Positions 10,174 through 18,531 of a DNA stretch of 64,000 nucleotides are shown here, one piece after another. Both the position numbers and the translations under genes were made by a program. The stretch spans positions 24,156-88,155 of the forward strand of contig CABURR010000002.1 of the NCBI GenBank assembly GCA_902493985.1. Direction: 5' to 3'. The notes under the pieces were generated by a model, which saw only the letters and a list, made by a program, of their open reading frames with translations, was not told the origin of the DNA and did no database searches. This DNA comes from an uncultured Collinsella sp. GTDB taxonomy: Bacteria > Actinomycetota > Coriobacteriia > Coriobacteriales > Coriobacteriaceae. Position 1 is the stretch's first letter; every line of letters starts with the position of its first letter.

Positions 10174-11388
10174 ATGCTACAAGTTTCTAACACCTCGTTT
10201 ACAACGTCGGTTTCATCAAACGCCATGGCCGTGGTGGACTATCTGTCCAAAAGCATGATGTCGGCGCTGCCGTTTATTGTCTGCGCGGCGTTGTTCCGCA
10301 CCGTCGCTGTCATTATGGGCGAAGGCATGCTGGGCCTGTGGTCTGCCGATTCCGATATCTATCGCCTGTTCTACAGTTGGCTCTATAACGCCGGCTACTA
10401 CTTTTTGCCCATTTATCTTGGTTGGGCGGCCGCCCGCCAGCTCGGTTGCTCGGAGCAGCTGGGCATGATGCTGGGCGGCGTATTGATTGCACCCGATTTA
10501 CTCAAGCTTGTCGATGCCGCATCGACGACGGGGGCATCGATGACTTCCGTGTATGGTCTGCTTCCTGCGCCGGTCAACGATTACACGACGACTGTTATTC
10601 CGGTTCTCATCTCGGTGCCCGTGCTATGGCGAGTGGAGTGTTTCTTTAAGCGCGTTATCCCTAAGGCCGTGGCGTTTTCGTTCGTTCCGTTTGCGACCAT
10701 GCTTGTCATGGTTCCGGTTTCGCTGTGTATTACGGCGCCGGCGGGCAGCTATCTGGGCATGCTGTTGGGCCAGCTTATGTTTATGCTTGGCAATTCCGGT
10801 GGCATCGTGTCGCTGCTCACGCTCATGGGGCTTGCTGCGGGCTGGGAGTTCCTAAAGATCGCCGGCGTCAGCAACGTTGTCCTATCGCTCGCCTATGCGC
10901 AGTTTATGAGTGTGGGAACGGATTCGTGCATCCTGATCGCCGCGACGATGGCAACGTTCGCCGTTTGGGGCATGCCCTTTGGCGCGTCGCTTCGCGTTGC
11001 GGATAAGGACGAGAAGGCGCTCATGCTGGGCTATTCAATCTCGGGTGTTCTTGGCGGCGTAAGCGAGCCGGCGCTGTACGGTTGCGGCTTTAAATATGGC
11101 AGGTGCCTGACGTGCATGGCCATTGGCGGCGCCGTCGGAGGCCTTGTTGCGGCCGTGGGCCACGTTACGGCCTATACCATCGGCATGACGAATGTCCTTA
11201 TGGTCATTGGCTTTGCCACGGGCGGCATCTCGAACCTGCTGTGGTGCTGCGCTGCCGGCGGTGTGGCATTTGCGGTGTCTGCGGCGCTGAGCTACTGCTT
11301 TGGCGTGGTGCCGGCGAAGGGACAGACGACGGGGGACGGAGCCGATTCACCCGAAACCTCGAAGAGCGTGGCCGAAGCAAGCGCGTAA
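10174..11388 (+). CDS. Orphan PTS EIIC domain protein (glucose/beta-glucoside-like)
   Basis: Multi-spanning sugar-permease domain of a phosphotransferase system. Seen: 404 aa with about ten hydrophobic segments and the EIIC signatures NDYTTTVIPVL and GGVSEPALYG, the counterpart of the GITEPAIYG loop in beta-glucoside EIIC proteins. There is no EIIB cysteine domain and no EIIA histidine domain, and neither is encoded nearby, so it would need partners elsewhere or may not act as a PTS transporter. The start is set by ggaaagg before the ATG at 10174; an in-frame ATG at 10150 is the alternative. It follows accDA by 40 bp, probably in the same transcript. Substrate unknown. Confidence 0.75.
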   Translation: MLQVSNTSFTTSVSSNAMAVVDYLSKSMMSALPFIVCAALFRTVAVIMGEGMLGLWSADSDIYRLFYSWLYNAGYYFLPIYLGWAAARQLGCSEQLGMMLGGVLIAPDLLKLVDAASTTGASMTSVYGLLPAPVNDYTTTVIPVLISVPVLWRVECFFKRVIPKAVAFSFVPFATMLVMVPVSLCITAPAGSYLGMLLGQLMFMLGNSGGIVSLLTLMGLAAGWEFLKIAGVSNVVLSLAYAQFMSVGTDSCILIAATMATFAVWGMPFGASLRVADKDEKALMLGYSISGVLGGVSEPALYGCGFKYGRCLTCMAIGGAVGGLVAAVGHVTAYTIGMTNVLMVIGFATGGISNLLWCCAAGGVAFAVSAALSYCFGVVPAKGQTTGDGADSPETSKSVAEASA

Positions 11389-11426
11389 ACCTGTGCGACA
11401 CAAGGACGATTCCTTTGCCATATTCC

Positions 11427-11460
11427 AAGGCCGTGGCCCGTGTGGGTTGCGGCCTTTTTT
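11427..11460 (+). terminator. Rho-independent terminator after the fab/acc/EIIC unit
   Basis: GC-rich hairpin (AAGGCCG paired with CGGCCTT across a short inner stem) followed by six T residues. It is positioned 38 bp after the EIIC stop and closes the long fab operon. Confidence 0.8.
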
Positions 11461-11539
11461 GTATCTGGGGGACAAAGTGGCTACACTACAATCCGTTTGA
11501 GCAATAGATATATAGGTAGTACCGTGGGGGCGGATGTAG

Positions 11540-12694
11540 ATGGTCGAGTGGATTGTTAAGCGTGCGCAGGGCGACCGTGCGCGTGTGGGCACGTTAGCTG
11601 GCGTGGTGTGTATTCTCGCCAATGTGGCACTATGCGCTGCGAAGGGCGTAATTGGCGTGCTGTCGGGATCGGTTTCGATTGTGGCGGATGCCATGAACAA
11701 CCTGTCCGATGCAAGCTCGAATATCGTGAGCGTGCTGGGCTTTAAGCTGGCGAGCAAGCCGGCCGACCCCGAGCATCCTTACGGCCACGGTCGCTACGAG
11801 TATCTCTCGGGTTTGGTCGTGGCGGCGCTCGTGCTGCTTATTGGCATCGAACTGGTGAAGTCCTCGGTGGAGCGTATTGTCAACCCGGAGCCTGTCGAGT
11901 TCTCGCTTGCCCTGGTGGCGGTCCTGGCACTTTCGATGGTTGTAAAGCTGTGGATGGCGGCCCTCAACCAAAAGCTCGGCGATCGCATTGAGTCCGAGAC
12001 GCTGCATGCGACCGCGCAGGATTCCAAGAACGATGTCCTTGCCACAGGCGCCGTGTTGGCGTGCGCAATTGTTTCGCAGGTGACGCACATCAATCTTGAC
12101 GCATGGGTCGGCCTTGCCGTTGGCGCCTATATTGGCTGGAGCGGTTTTGAGCTCATCCAGGATACGGTGAGCCCGCTTTTGGGCCAGTCGCCCGATCCTA
12201 AGCTGGTCAAGCACATTCGAGACAAGATCATGAGCTATCCCGGCGTTTTGGGCGTTCACGATCTGATGGTTCACGACTACGGCCCGGGCAGGAAGTTCGC
12301 AAGCGCTCACGCTGAGATGGCAGCCGAGGCCAGCCCGATGGAAAGTCACGACACGCTCGATAACATCGAGCAGTCGTTTAGGGACGAGGACGGCATGATC
12401 GTCACGCTTCACTACGACCCCATCGTGACCGACGATCCAAAGGTGGCGAGCATGCGCTTGCGCATTCACGTCATGGCCCAGGAGATCGATAGCCGCCTCT
12501 CGATTCATGACCTGCGCTGTGTGCCGGGTCCTACGCACACCAACGTGATCTTTGACTGCGTGCGTCCCTCGGATCTGCAGATGAGTGCCGAAGACGTAAA
12601 GCACGCGCTGGCACAACGGGTCGAATCGGAATATCCCAAGTCGATTGCCAAGATTACGATCGACGAAGACTACGTAGGACATACCCACGAGTAA
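11540..12694 (+). CDS. Cation diffusion facilitator family metal transporter
   Basis: Exports divalent metal ions (Zn, Mn, Fe or similar) by proton exchange across the cytoplasmic membrane. Seen: 384 aa with an N-terminal block of about six membrane segments. It has the CDF metal-site pattern ADAMNNLSDASSN in TM2 followed by HPYGHGRYEYLS, and the second half-site LATGAVLA in place of the usual HxxxD. A cytosolic C-terminal domain (about residues 215-384) is longer than in FieF. The replacement of His by a non-polar residue in the TM5 site is a family variation that can change metal selectivity, so I do not assign a metal. Its own transcription unit. Confidence 0.85.
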   Translation: MVEWIVKRAQGDRARVGTLAGVVCILANVALCAAKGVIGVLSGSVSIVADAMNNLSDASSNIVSVLGFKLASKPADPEHPYGHGRYEYLSGLVVAALVLLIGIELVKSSVERIVNPEPVEFSLALVAVLALSMVVKLWMAALNQKLGDRIESETLHATAQDSKNDVLATGAVLACAIVSQVTHINLDAWVGLAVGAYIGWSGFELIQDTVSPLLGQSPDPKLVKHIRDKIMSYPGVLGVHDLMVHDYGPGRKFASAHAEMAAEASPMESHDTLDNIEQSFRDEDGMIVTLHYDPIVTDDPKVASMRLRIHVMAQEIDSRLSIHDLRCVPGPTHTNVIFDCVRPSDLQMSAEDVKHALAQRVESEYPKSIAKITIDEDYVGHTHE

Positions 12695-12733
12695 GGCTGT
12701 GCCGGCAAAGCAGGTTATGCAGAAGGGGAGAGC

Positions 12734-13360
12734 ATGAAGAAGCTGTATCTACTCCGCCACGGTCAGACGGAGTTCAACGTCAAAAAGCTGGTCCAGGGCC
12801 GCTGCGATTCACCGCTCACCGACTTAGGCCGTCAGCAAGCCGGGATGGCAGCCGCATGGCTCAAAGCCCACGGCGTCGTCCCCGACAAAGTGGTCTCATC
12901 ACCCTTAGGCCGAGCCATGGACACGGCAAGTCTCGTCGCATGCGAGCTCCTCGGCCCGGACGCAGCAGTTGGGCCCTGCGAAGGCATTATCGAGCGCTGC
13001 TACGGTGCCTTCGAAGAAGGTCCCCACGACGCGCTACCCACCGACGTCTGGGATCCGGGCGAGGACTTGGTCCCTTACGGAGGAGAAGGAAGCCGCGCAC
13101 TGCAAGAACGTATGGTGGATGCGCTTACCAATATCATGGGCTCCGAGGGCATCGAAACCCTTCTAGCAGTAAGCCACGGCAGCGCCAGCCGCCAATTTAT
13201 CAAGGCCGCAGCCCCAGAGGGCTTCGAGCTCCCAACAAAACTCCCCAACTGCGCCATCATGATCTTCGATTTCGATGAGGCAAAGCCACAAGCAGAAGGT
13301 GAACCGTCCCAATGCAAGTTCACCCTCCAGCAAATAGTGGACCCCCAACAAAGTCATTAG
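12734..13360 (+). CDS. Histidine phosphatase family protein (phosphoglycerate mutase-like)
   Basis: Phosphomonoesterase of the branch-1 histidine phosphatase superfamily. Seen: 208 aa with the nucleophile motif LRHGQTEFN at residues 6-14, the second-half VSSPLGRAMDTA, Glu in CYGAFEEG and the second His in AVSHGSASR. Substrate cannot be told from sequence; cofactor-independent or broad-specificity phosphatase is more likely than glycolytic mutase given the sequence around the RHG. From about 12780 on the codon use is richer in A and CCA/CCC codons than the neighbours. Located 39 bp after the CDF gene with a gggag ribosome site. Confidence 0.85.
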   Translation: MKKLYLLRHGQTEFNVKKLVQGRCDSPLTDLGRQQAGMAAAWLKAHGVVPDKVVSSPLGRAMDTASLVACELLGPDAAVGPCEGIIERCYGAFEEGPHDALPTDVWDPGEDLVPYGGEGSRALQERMVDALTNIMGSEGIETLLAVSHGSASRQFIKAAAPEGFELPTKLPNCAIMIFDFDEAKPQAEGEPSQCKFTLQQIVDPQQSH

Positions 13361-13405
13361 CCTGAACGAGCAGAGTTAAGCAGACATCAACGTGTCGTCT
13401 CCCGA

Positions 13406-13542
13406 GCTTGGCAGAGGGGCGGCGAACTATATTAAGTTTGTCGCGAGTTCCGCACGCAAAGGAAAGCACTTAATGTGCTTTCCGTCTTGCGCAGGACTGT
13501 AGAGCAGCAAACTTAATATATTTCGCCGCCCCTCTGCCAAGC
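13406..13542. repeat. Long inverted-repeat element with 68-bp conserved core (copy 1)
   Basis: A 137-bp element in the gap before the ribosomal operon. The outer arms at 13406-13440 and 13508-13542 are complementary at 34 of 35 positions. Between them is a core (about 13440-13507) starting GTCGCGAGTTCCGCACG and ending AGGACTGTAGAGCAG, with a perfect inner hairpin GGAAAGCAC/GTGCTTTCC at 13461-13483. The same core, in opposite orientation and with the same length, occurs at 49958-50025 with different outer arms. Function unknown: a structured RNA or a small mobile palindromic element. No transposase is nearby. Confidence 0.8.
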
Positions 13543-13599
13543 CCAGGCGACTCCACGCACTTTACCTGCGTAAACAATGTGAGTGAAATATGAATCTCG

Positions 13600-13626
13600 A
13601 TGGATACGCCCGCAGCCGTGTATACT
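13600..13626 (+). promoter_or_regulatory. Promoter-like element shared by ribosomal transcription units (rplC copy)
   Basis: Contains TGGATACGC then GTGTATACT, with a good -10 hexamer TATACT at 13621-13626. A 23-of-26 match lies before rplB at 15465-15490, and a looser relative lies before rplE at 58026-58054. There is no canonical -35 at 17 bp; the conserved TGGA and ACGC may take that role or bind a regulator. Probable main promoter for the rplC operon. Confidence 0.55.
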
Positions 13627-13737
13627 AAACAGCTGTGTGAAACCAGGGGAGTATTCTGGCTGGACAAAATGCCTGCTTAATAGGGTTGTCAGGTAGTCCG
13701 GACGCAATACAAGGCTGGGGAGCACGTCGTGTAAGTA

Positions 13738-13789
13738 GTGGTCCTCTAGGGGCGTACGCTCGGTGGTGTACGCATTGTCCCAAGACCAC
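13738..13789 (+). promoter_or_regulatory. Nested stem-loop leader before rplC
   Basis: Two nested stems are visible: GTGGTC (13738-13743) with GACCAC (13784-13789), enclosing GCGTAC (13752-13757) with GTACGC (13768-13773). It lies within the transcribed leader, 29 bp before the rplC start. Position and form suit an autoregulatory ribosomal-protein leader, but no binding protein is identified. Confidence 0.4.
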
Positions 13790-13818
13790 GCGAGAGTTGG
13801 GATCATATCTTGATCAGC

Positions 13819-14430
13819 ATGATTCTCGGCCGCAAGATTGGCATGACCCAGGTTTGGGACGAGGACGACAACGTCGTTCCCGTCACGGTCATCCAGGCTG
13901 GCCCCTGCGCTGTCTCGCAGGTTAAAACTCAGGCAACCGACGGCTATGACGCCGTCCAGATCGGTTTCGGCGACATCAAGGCCAAGAACGTGAACAAGCC
14001 CATGGCTGGTCACTTCGCCAAGGCTGGCGTCGAGCCTGTCCGCTTCCTTCGTGAGGTCCGCGTCGAGAACGGCGAGGAGCACAAGGTCGGCGAGGTCGTC
14101 ACCGTCGCTGATTTCGCTGATGTCGAGAAGGTCGACGTCATCGGTACCTCCAAGGGTAAGGGCTTCCAGGGTCGCATCAAGCGCTGGGGTCAGCGCCGCG
14201 GTCCTATGACGCATGGTTCTCACTTCCAGCGTCACCCCGGTTCTATCGGTCAGTGCGCCTATCCTGCGCGCGTCCTCAAGGGCGTCAAGATGGCCGGTCA
14301 CATGGGTAACGAGCGCGTTACCGTCAAGAACCTTTCCGTTGTCCGCATCGATGCCGAGCAGAACCTCATCTTGGTCAAGGGCGCTGTCCCGGGTGCCAAG
14401 AATGGTCTCGTCGCCATCCGTATGGCCTAA
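13819..14430 (+). CDS. rplC: 50S ribosomal protein L3
   Basis: Early assembly protein of the large subunit near the peptidyl transferase centre. Seen: 203 aa starting [13 protein letters not shown], the family start. A TTG at 13810 is in frame, but the ATG at 13819 matches L3 proteins, and neither has a strong ribosome site. The conserved loop [23 protein letters not shown] region is present (residues about 115-138). First gene of this ribosomal unit: rpsJ (S10), which normally precedes it, is not found upstream in the window. Confidence 0.95.
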   Translation: MILGRKIGMTQVWDEDDNVVPVTVIQAGPCAVSQVKTQATDGYDAVQIGFGDIKAKNVNKPMAGHFAKAGVEPVRFLREVRVENGEEHKVGEVVTVADFADVEKVDVIGTSKGKGFQGRIKRWGQRRGPMTHGSHFQRHPGSIGQCAYPARVLKGVKMAGHMGNERVTVKNLSVVRIDAEQNLILVKGAVPGAKNGLVAIRMA

Positions 14431-14476
14431 GGGCCCAGCCCATTTAGCCCAGCGTCATACCAAGGAGAACACTTAA

Positions 14477-15103
14477 ATGGCAAAGTTTGAAGTAAAGAAC
14501 AGCGAGGGCAAGAAGGTCGCCGAGGCCGAGCTCGCCGCTGAGGTGTACGGCATCGAGCCGAACATCCACGTTATGCACCACATCGTCAAGTGCCAGATGG
14601 CCTCTTGGCGTCAGGGCACCCAGTCCGCTAAGGGCCGCTCTGAGGTTTCCGGTGGCGGCAAGAAGCCTTGGCGTCAGAAGGGCACCGGCCGTGCCCGCCA
14701 GGGTTCCATCCGTGCTGCCCAGTGGCGTCACGGTGGCGTTGTCTTCGCCCCCAAGCCCCGTTCCTACGCTAAGCGTATGAACAACAAGGAGGTCAAGCTG
14801 GCTATGCGCTCCGCGCTGTCCGCCAAGCTGGCCGATGGCGAGCTCGTACTCGTCGACGACTACGGCTTCGAGAAGCCTTCCACCAAGGCTGCCGTCGCCA
14901 TGCTCAAGGCTCTCGGCCTTGAGGGCAAGCGTCTGACCATCATCGTTCGCGATGAGGACGTCAACGCCTACCTGTCGTTCCGCAACATTCCCAAGACGTT
15001 CATCATCACCGCTGACGAGGCCAACACCTACGATCTCGTCAACAACAACGCTGTGCTGATGCCCGCCGACATCGCCGCTCACTTCGGGGAGGTGCTTGCA
15101 TAA
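14477..15103 (+). CDS. rplD: 50S ribosomal protein L4
   Basis: Large-subunit protein lining the exit tunnel; in some bacteria it represses its own S10 operon. Seen: 208 aa with the tunnel-loop segment GKKPWRQKGTGRARQGS at about residues 60-76 and the conserved SALSAKLADGELV. Strong aaggag site before the ATG. It ends directly against rplW (stop TAA, then the next ATG). Confidence 0.96.
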   Translation: MAKFEVKNSEGKKVAEAELAAEVYGIEPNIHVMHHIVKCQMASWRQGTQSAKGRSEVSGGGKKPWRQKGTGRARQGSIRAAQWRHGGVVFAPKPRSYAKRMNNKEVKLAMRSALSAKLADGELVLVDDYGFEKPSTKAAVAMLKALGLEGKRLTIIVRDEDVNAYLSFRNIPKTFIITADEANTYDLVNNNAVLMPADIAAHFGEVLA

Positions 15104-15391
15104 ATGACCGCCCACGAGATCATCATCCGTCCGATCGTGTCCGAGCGTTCCTTCTCCGGCATGGAGCTGAACAAGTACACGTTCGAGGTCGCCAAGGATG
15201 CTAACAAGTATCAGATCAAGGACGCTGTCGAGGAGATCTTCGGCGTCAAGGTCGTTCGCGTGAACACCCTGACGGTCAAGCCCAAGACCAAGCGCGTGCG
15301 CTATGTCGCCGGCAAGACCCGTTCTTGGAAGAAGGCCATCGTCACGCTGGCCGAGGGCGACACCATCGAGGTCTTTGGCAACCAGGCCTAA
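15104..15391 (+). CDS. rplW: 50S ribosomal protein L23
   Basis: Large-subunit protein at the tunnel exit, docking site for trigger factor and SRP. Seen: 95 aa with the start TAHEIIIRPIVSE, the KYTFEVAKDANK strand, the VNTLTVKPKTKR segment, and a C-terminal GDTIEVF. The ATG at 15104 follows the rplD stop with no gap. A gap of 179 bp follows before rplB, unusual for this pair. Confidence 0.96.
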   Translation: MTAHEIIIRPIVSERSFSGMELNKYTFEVAKDANKYQIKDAVEEIFGVKVVRVNTLTVKPKTKRVRYVAGKTRSWKKAIVTLAEGDTIEVFGNQA

Positions 15392-15403
15392 GACTCGCTG
15401 CTG

Positions 15404-15447
15404 TTGAGTGAGCTCATGCCTCCCAAATAGGGGAGGCGGGAGCTCAA
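15404..15447 (+). terminator. Strong hairpin between rplW and rplB (attenuator or terminator)
   Basis: Long stem made of GAGCTC (15410-15415) with GAGCTC (15440-15445), an inner GCCTCCC/GGGAGGC, and outer TTGAG/CTCAA. A weak T-run (gtttt) follows. It would slow or stop transcription between rplW and rplB and is followed by a second promoter-like element, so rplB may be read from its own start. Confidence 0.55.
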
Positions 15448-15464
15448 GGTTTTGGGCGTATAAA

Positions 15465-15490
15465 ATGGACACGCCCGGAACCGTGTATAC
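15465..15490 (+). promoter_or_regulatory. Promoter-like element shared by ribosomal transcription units (rplB copy)
   Basis: TGGACACGC followed by CCGTGTATAC, matching 23 of 26 bases of the element at 13600-13625 upstream of rplC. It follows the rplW-rplB hairpin, and rplB starts 80 bp downstream, so it is a plausible internal promoter. Confidence 0.5.
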
Positions 15491-15570
15491 GTCCGGTGTC
15501 ATCGCACCCGAGGCAGAACCTCGAATCCCTGTCTGCGATGGCTAACGGATTCCTATTGAAAGGGATTGTA

Positions 15571-16401
15571 ATGGCTGTAAAGCACCTTAAGCCGACCTCC
15601 GCTGGTAGGCGTTGGCAGACGATCTCCGACTTCTCCGAGATCACCTGCACCAAGCCCGAGAAGTCTCTTCTCGAGCCCCTGCCCAAGAAGGCCGGTCGTA
15701 ACAACAACGGCCGCATCACCACCCGCCACCAGGGCGGCGGCGTGAAGCGTCGTTATCGCGTGATCGACTTCAAGCGCAACAAGGACGGCGTGCCCGCCAA
15801 GGTTGCCACGATCGAGTACGATCCGAACCGTTCCGCTCGCATCGCTCTGCTGCACTACGCTGACGGTGAGAAGCGCTACATCCTGGCCCCCAAGGGTCTC
15901 GAGGTCGGTCAGACCATCATGTCCGGTTCTGACGCCGACATCAAGCCGGGCAACGCTCTGCCCCTCGCCGACATCCCCGTCGGTACGCTCATCCACGCCG
16001 TCGAGTTCCAGCCGGGCAAGGGCGCTGCTATCGCCCGTTCCGCCGGTAACTCCTGCCAGCTGATGGGTAAGGAGGGCAAGTACGCTATCGTCCGTATGCC
16101 TTCCTCCGAGATGCGCCGCATCCTCGTTACCTGCCGCGCCACCGTCGGTGAGGTCGGCAACGCCGATCACTCCAACATCGTCATCGGCAAGGCCGGCCGT
16201 AAGCGTCACATGAACGTGCGCCCGACCGTCCGCGGTACCGTCATGAACCCTGTCGACCACCCGCACGGCGGTGGCGAGGGCAAGAACCACACCTCTGGTC
16301 GTCCCTCCGTTACCCCCTGGGGTAAGCCGACGAAGGGCCTTCGTACGCGCAAGAAGAAGAAGGTCTCGAACCAGCACATCATTCGTCGCCGTAAGAAGTA
16401 A
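15571..16401 (+). CDS. rplB: 50S ribosomal protein L2
   Basis: Core 23S rRNA-binding protein needed for subunit joining and peptidyl transfer. Seen: 276 aa from the ATG at 15571 ([14 protein letters not shown]); a longer frame from 15496 is rejected because gaaaggga lies before 15571 and the family starts here. Conserved [14 protein letters not shown], the [17 protein letters not shown] segment and the C-terminal [14 protein letters not shown] with the essential His are all present. Confidence 0.97.
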   Translation: MAVKHLKPTSAGRRWQTISDFSEITCTKPEKSLLEPLPKKAGRNNNGRITTRHQGGGVKRRYRVIDFKRNKDGVPAKVATIEYDPNRSARIALLHYADGEKRYILAPKGLEVGQTIMSGSDADIKPGNALPLADIPVGTLIHAVEFQPGKGAAIARSAGNSCQLMGKEGKYAIVRMPSSEMRRILVTCRATVGEVGNADHSNIVIGKAGRKRHMNVRPTVRGTVMNPVDHPHGGGEGKNHTSGRPSVTPWGKPTKGLRTRKKKKVSNQHIIRRRKK

Positions 16402-16433
16402 TTTCGGATACCGAGTTTTAGGAGAAAGCACTT

Positions 16434-16694
16434 ATGAGCAGAAGTCTCAAAAAGGGCCCGTTCGTGGAGACTCGCCTTCTCTCGCGTATCACCGCGATGA
16501 ACGAGGCTGGCAAGAAGGACGTCGTGAAGACCTGGTCCCGCGCGTCCACCATCTTCCCCGAGATGGTTGGTCACACCATCGCCGTCCACGACGGCCGCAA
16601 GCATGTGCCCGTGTATGTTACCGAGTCCATGGTTGGTCACAAGCTCGGCGAGTTCGCGCCGACTCGTACGTTCCGTGGCCACAAGGCCAAATAG
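16434..16694 (+). CDS. rpsS: 30S ribosomal protein S19
   Basis: Small-subunit head protein that contacts the A-site side of the subunit interface with S13. Seen: 86 aa with [15 protein letters not shown] at the start, [20 protein letters not shown] in the middle and [15 protein letters not shown] at the end, all standard. aggagaaag before the ATG. Normal S10-operon position between rplB and rplV. Confidence 0.97.
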   Translation: MSRSLKKGPFVETRLLSRITAMNEAGKKDVVKTWSRASTIFPEMVGHTIAVHDGRKHVPVYVTESMVGHKLGEFAPTRTFRGHKAK

Positions 16695-16708
16695 GGGGTT
16701 AACCGTAA

Positions 16709-17080
16709 ATGGCAACTAAGTCTATTGAAACTGAGGCCACCGAGGTTCGCGCCGTCGCTAAGTACGTGCGTGTTTCCCCCAGCAAGGCCCGCCTGGTGGT
16801 CGATCTGATCCGCCGCAAGCCTGTCGCTCAGGCCTTCGACATCCTCCACTTCTGCGACCGCGCCGTCGCCGTGGATGTCGAGAAGGTTCTCCGTTCCGCC
16901 GTTGCGAACGCCGAGAACAACAACGGTCTGCGTGCCGACAACCTGGTTGTCGCCGCTGCCTATGTTGACGAGGGTCCGACGCTTAAGCGCATCCGTCCCC
17001 GCGCCAAGGGTTCCGCTTCTCGCATTCTGAAGCGTACTTCCCACATCACCGTCGTCGTTGCTCCTCGAAAGGAGGCGTAA
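16709..17080 (+). CDS. rplV: 50S ribosomal protein L22
   Basis: Exit-tunnel protein of the large subunit. Seen: 123 aa with [35 protein letters not shown] and the tunnel-hairpin part [16 protein letters not shown] short N-terminal extension ([13 protein letters not shown]) precedes the usual start. 14 bp after rpsS and 6 bp before rpsC. Confidence 0.96.
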   Translation: MATKSIETEATEVRAVAKYVRVSPSKARLVVDLIRRKPVAQAFDILHFCDRAVAVDVEKVLRSAVANAENNNGLRADNLVVAAAYVDEGPTLKRIRPRAKGSASRILKRTSHITVVVAPRKEA

Positions 17081-17086
17081 AGCTGT

Positions 17087-17797
17087 ATGGGTCAGAAAGT
17101 CTACCCCACCGGCTTCCGTCTTGGCATCACCGAGAACTGGCGCTCCCGCTGGTTCGCAGAGAAGGATTACGCTAAGACCCTCGGTAACGATCTCGAGATC
17201 CGCAAGTACCTCGAGAAGCGTCTTTCCCGCGCAGCTGTCTCCCGCGTCGAGATCGAGCGCGCTGGCGACAAGGTGAAGGTCATCATCCTCACTGCTCGCC
17301 CCGGCGTTGTCATCGGTAAGAAGGGTGCCGAGATCGATACCCTCCGCACCGAGCTCGAGAAGGTCGCTGGCGTCTCCAAGGGCCAGCTCTCCGTCGACGT
17401 TGTCGAGATCAAGCGCCCCGAGCTCGACGCCAACCTCGTTGCTCAGTCTATCGCCGAGCAGCTCGAGGGCCGCGTTGCCTTCCGTCGCGCTATGCGCAAG
17501 GCTGTCCAGTCCGCCCGCAAGGCCGGCGCTAAGGGCATCCGTATCCAGTGCTCTGGTCGTCTCGGCGGTGCCGAGATGGGCCGTCGTGAGTGGTACCGCG
17601 AGGGTCGCGTGCCTCTGCACACCCTCCGTGCCAAGATCGACTACGGCACGGCTGTCGCCAGCACCACCATGGGCGCTTGCGGCGTGAAGGTCTGGATTTA
17701 CCTGGGCGAGAAGCTCCCGGGCCAGCCTGTTCCCAACCCTGCACTCGAGGGCTCTTCCCGTCCTCGTCGTCGTAACTCCGAGAGGAGGGGTCAGTAG
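17087..17797 (+). CDS. rpsC: 30S ribosomal protein S3
   Basis: Small-subunit protein at the mRNA entry site. Seen: 236 aa with [13 protein letters not shown] at the N-terminus, a KH domain with the loop [10 protein letters not shown] near residue 76, and the C-terminal domain with [19 protein letters not shown]. The basic tail ends RRNSERRGQ. The stop overlaps the GTG of rplP by one base (TAGTG), so translation is coupled. Confidence 0.97.
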   Translation: MGQKVYPTGFRLGITENWRSRWFAEKDYAKTLGNDLEIRKYLEKRLSRAAVSRVEIERAGDKVKVIILTARPGVVIGKKGAEIDTLRTELEKVAGVSKGQLSVDVVEIKRPELDANLVAQSIAEQLEGRVAFRRAMRKAVQSARKAGAKGIRIQCSGRLGGAEMGRREWYREGRVPLHTLRAKIDYGTAVASTTMGACGVKVWIYLGEKLPGQPVPNPALEGSSRPRRRNSERRGQ

Positions 17798-18300
17798 TGC
17801 TTGCCCCTAAGCGTATTCTTCACCGCAAGGTGCAGCGTGGCTCCATGAAGGGCCAGGCCAAGGGTAATACCGAGCTGCATTTCGGCGAGTTTGGTATCCA
17901 GGCTCTCGAGGCCCATTGGATCACCAACCGTCAGATCGAGGCCGCTCGTATTGCCATGACCCGCTACATGAAGCGTGGCGGTCGTGTCTACATCACGATC
18001 TTCCCCGATAAGCCCATCACCAAGAAGCCTGCCGAGACTCGCATGGGTTCTGGTAAGGGTAACCCCGAGGAGTGGGTGGCCGTCGTCAAGCCCGGCCGCA
18101 TCATGTTCGAGGTCAAGGGTGTTCCCGAGGAGGTCGCTCGCGAGGCTCTGCGTCTTGCGCAGCACAAGCTCCCCATCAAGACCAAGATTGTTGCTGCTAA
18201 GAACGCTGAGCAGCGCATCGAGAAGGAGATGGCTGAGGAGGCCGCTCTCGAGGCCAAGTGGGCTGCTGAGGACGCCGCCGCCGCCAAGGAGGAGAACTAA
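17797..18300 (+). CDS. rplP: 50S ribosomal protein L16 with C-terminal extension
   Basis: Large-subunit protein near the A-site tRNA elbow. Seen: 167 aa from a GTG start ([15 protein letters not shown]), with [27 protein letters not shown] and RIMFEVKGV. The conserved part ends near residue 138. About 28 further residues are Ala/Glu-rich and predicted helical ([20 protein letters not shown]), an extension absent from most L16 proteins. Overlaps rpsC by one base and rpmC by one base (TAATG). Confidence 0.95.
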   Translation: MLAPKRILHRKVQRGSMKGQAKGNTELHFGEFGIQALEAHWITNRQIEAARIAMTRYMKRGGRVYITIFPDKPITKKPAETRMGSGKGNPEEWVAVVKPGRIMFEVKGVPEEVAREALRLAQHKLPIKTKIVAAKNAEQRIEKEMAEEAALEAKWAAEDAAAAKEEN

Positions 18301-18515
18301 TGAAGCCCGCAGAGATTCGTGAGCTCTCGGACGCTCAGCTCGTTGAGAAGCTGAAGGAAATGCGCGCCGAGCTCTTTAACCTTCGTTTCCAGATGGCCAC
18401 CAGCCAGCTGGACAACACCGCTCGCGTCAACACCGTGAAGAAGGACATCGCTCGCGTCCTCACGGAGCAGCGCGCCCGCGAGATCGCAGCGGAGAAGTCC
18501 GCTGTCGCCGAGTAG
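18300..18515 (+). CDS. rpmC: 50S ribosomal protein L29
   Basis: Small helical protein next to the tunnel exit. Seen: 71 aa with [20 protein letters not shown] and LFNLRFQMATSQLDNTARV, the standard coiled-coil pair. ATG shares one base with the rplP stop. Followed by rpsQ after 16 bp. Confidence 0.96.
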   Translation: MKPAEIRELSDAQLVEKLKEMRAELFNLRFQMATSQLDNTARVNTVKKDIARVLTEQRAREIAAEKSAVAE

Positions 18516-18531
18516 GACCTAAGGAGAGAAC

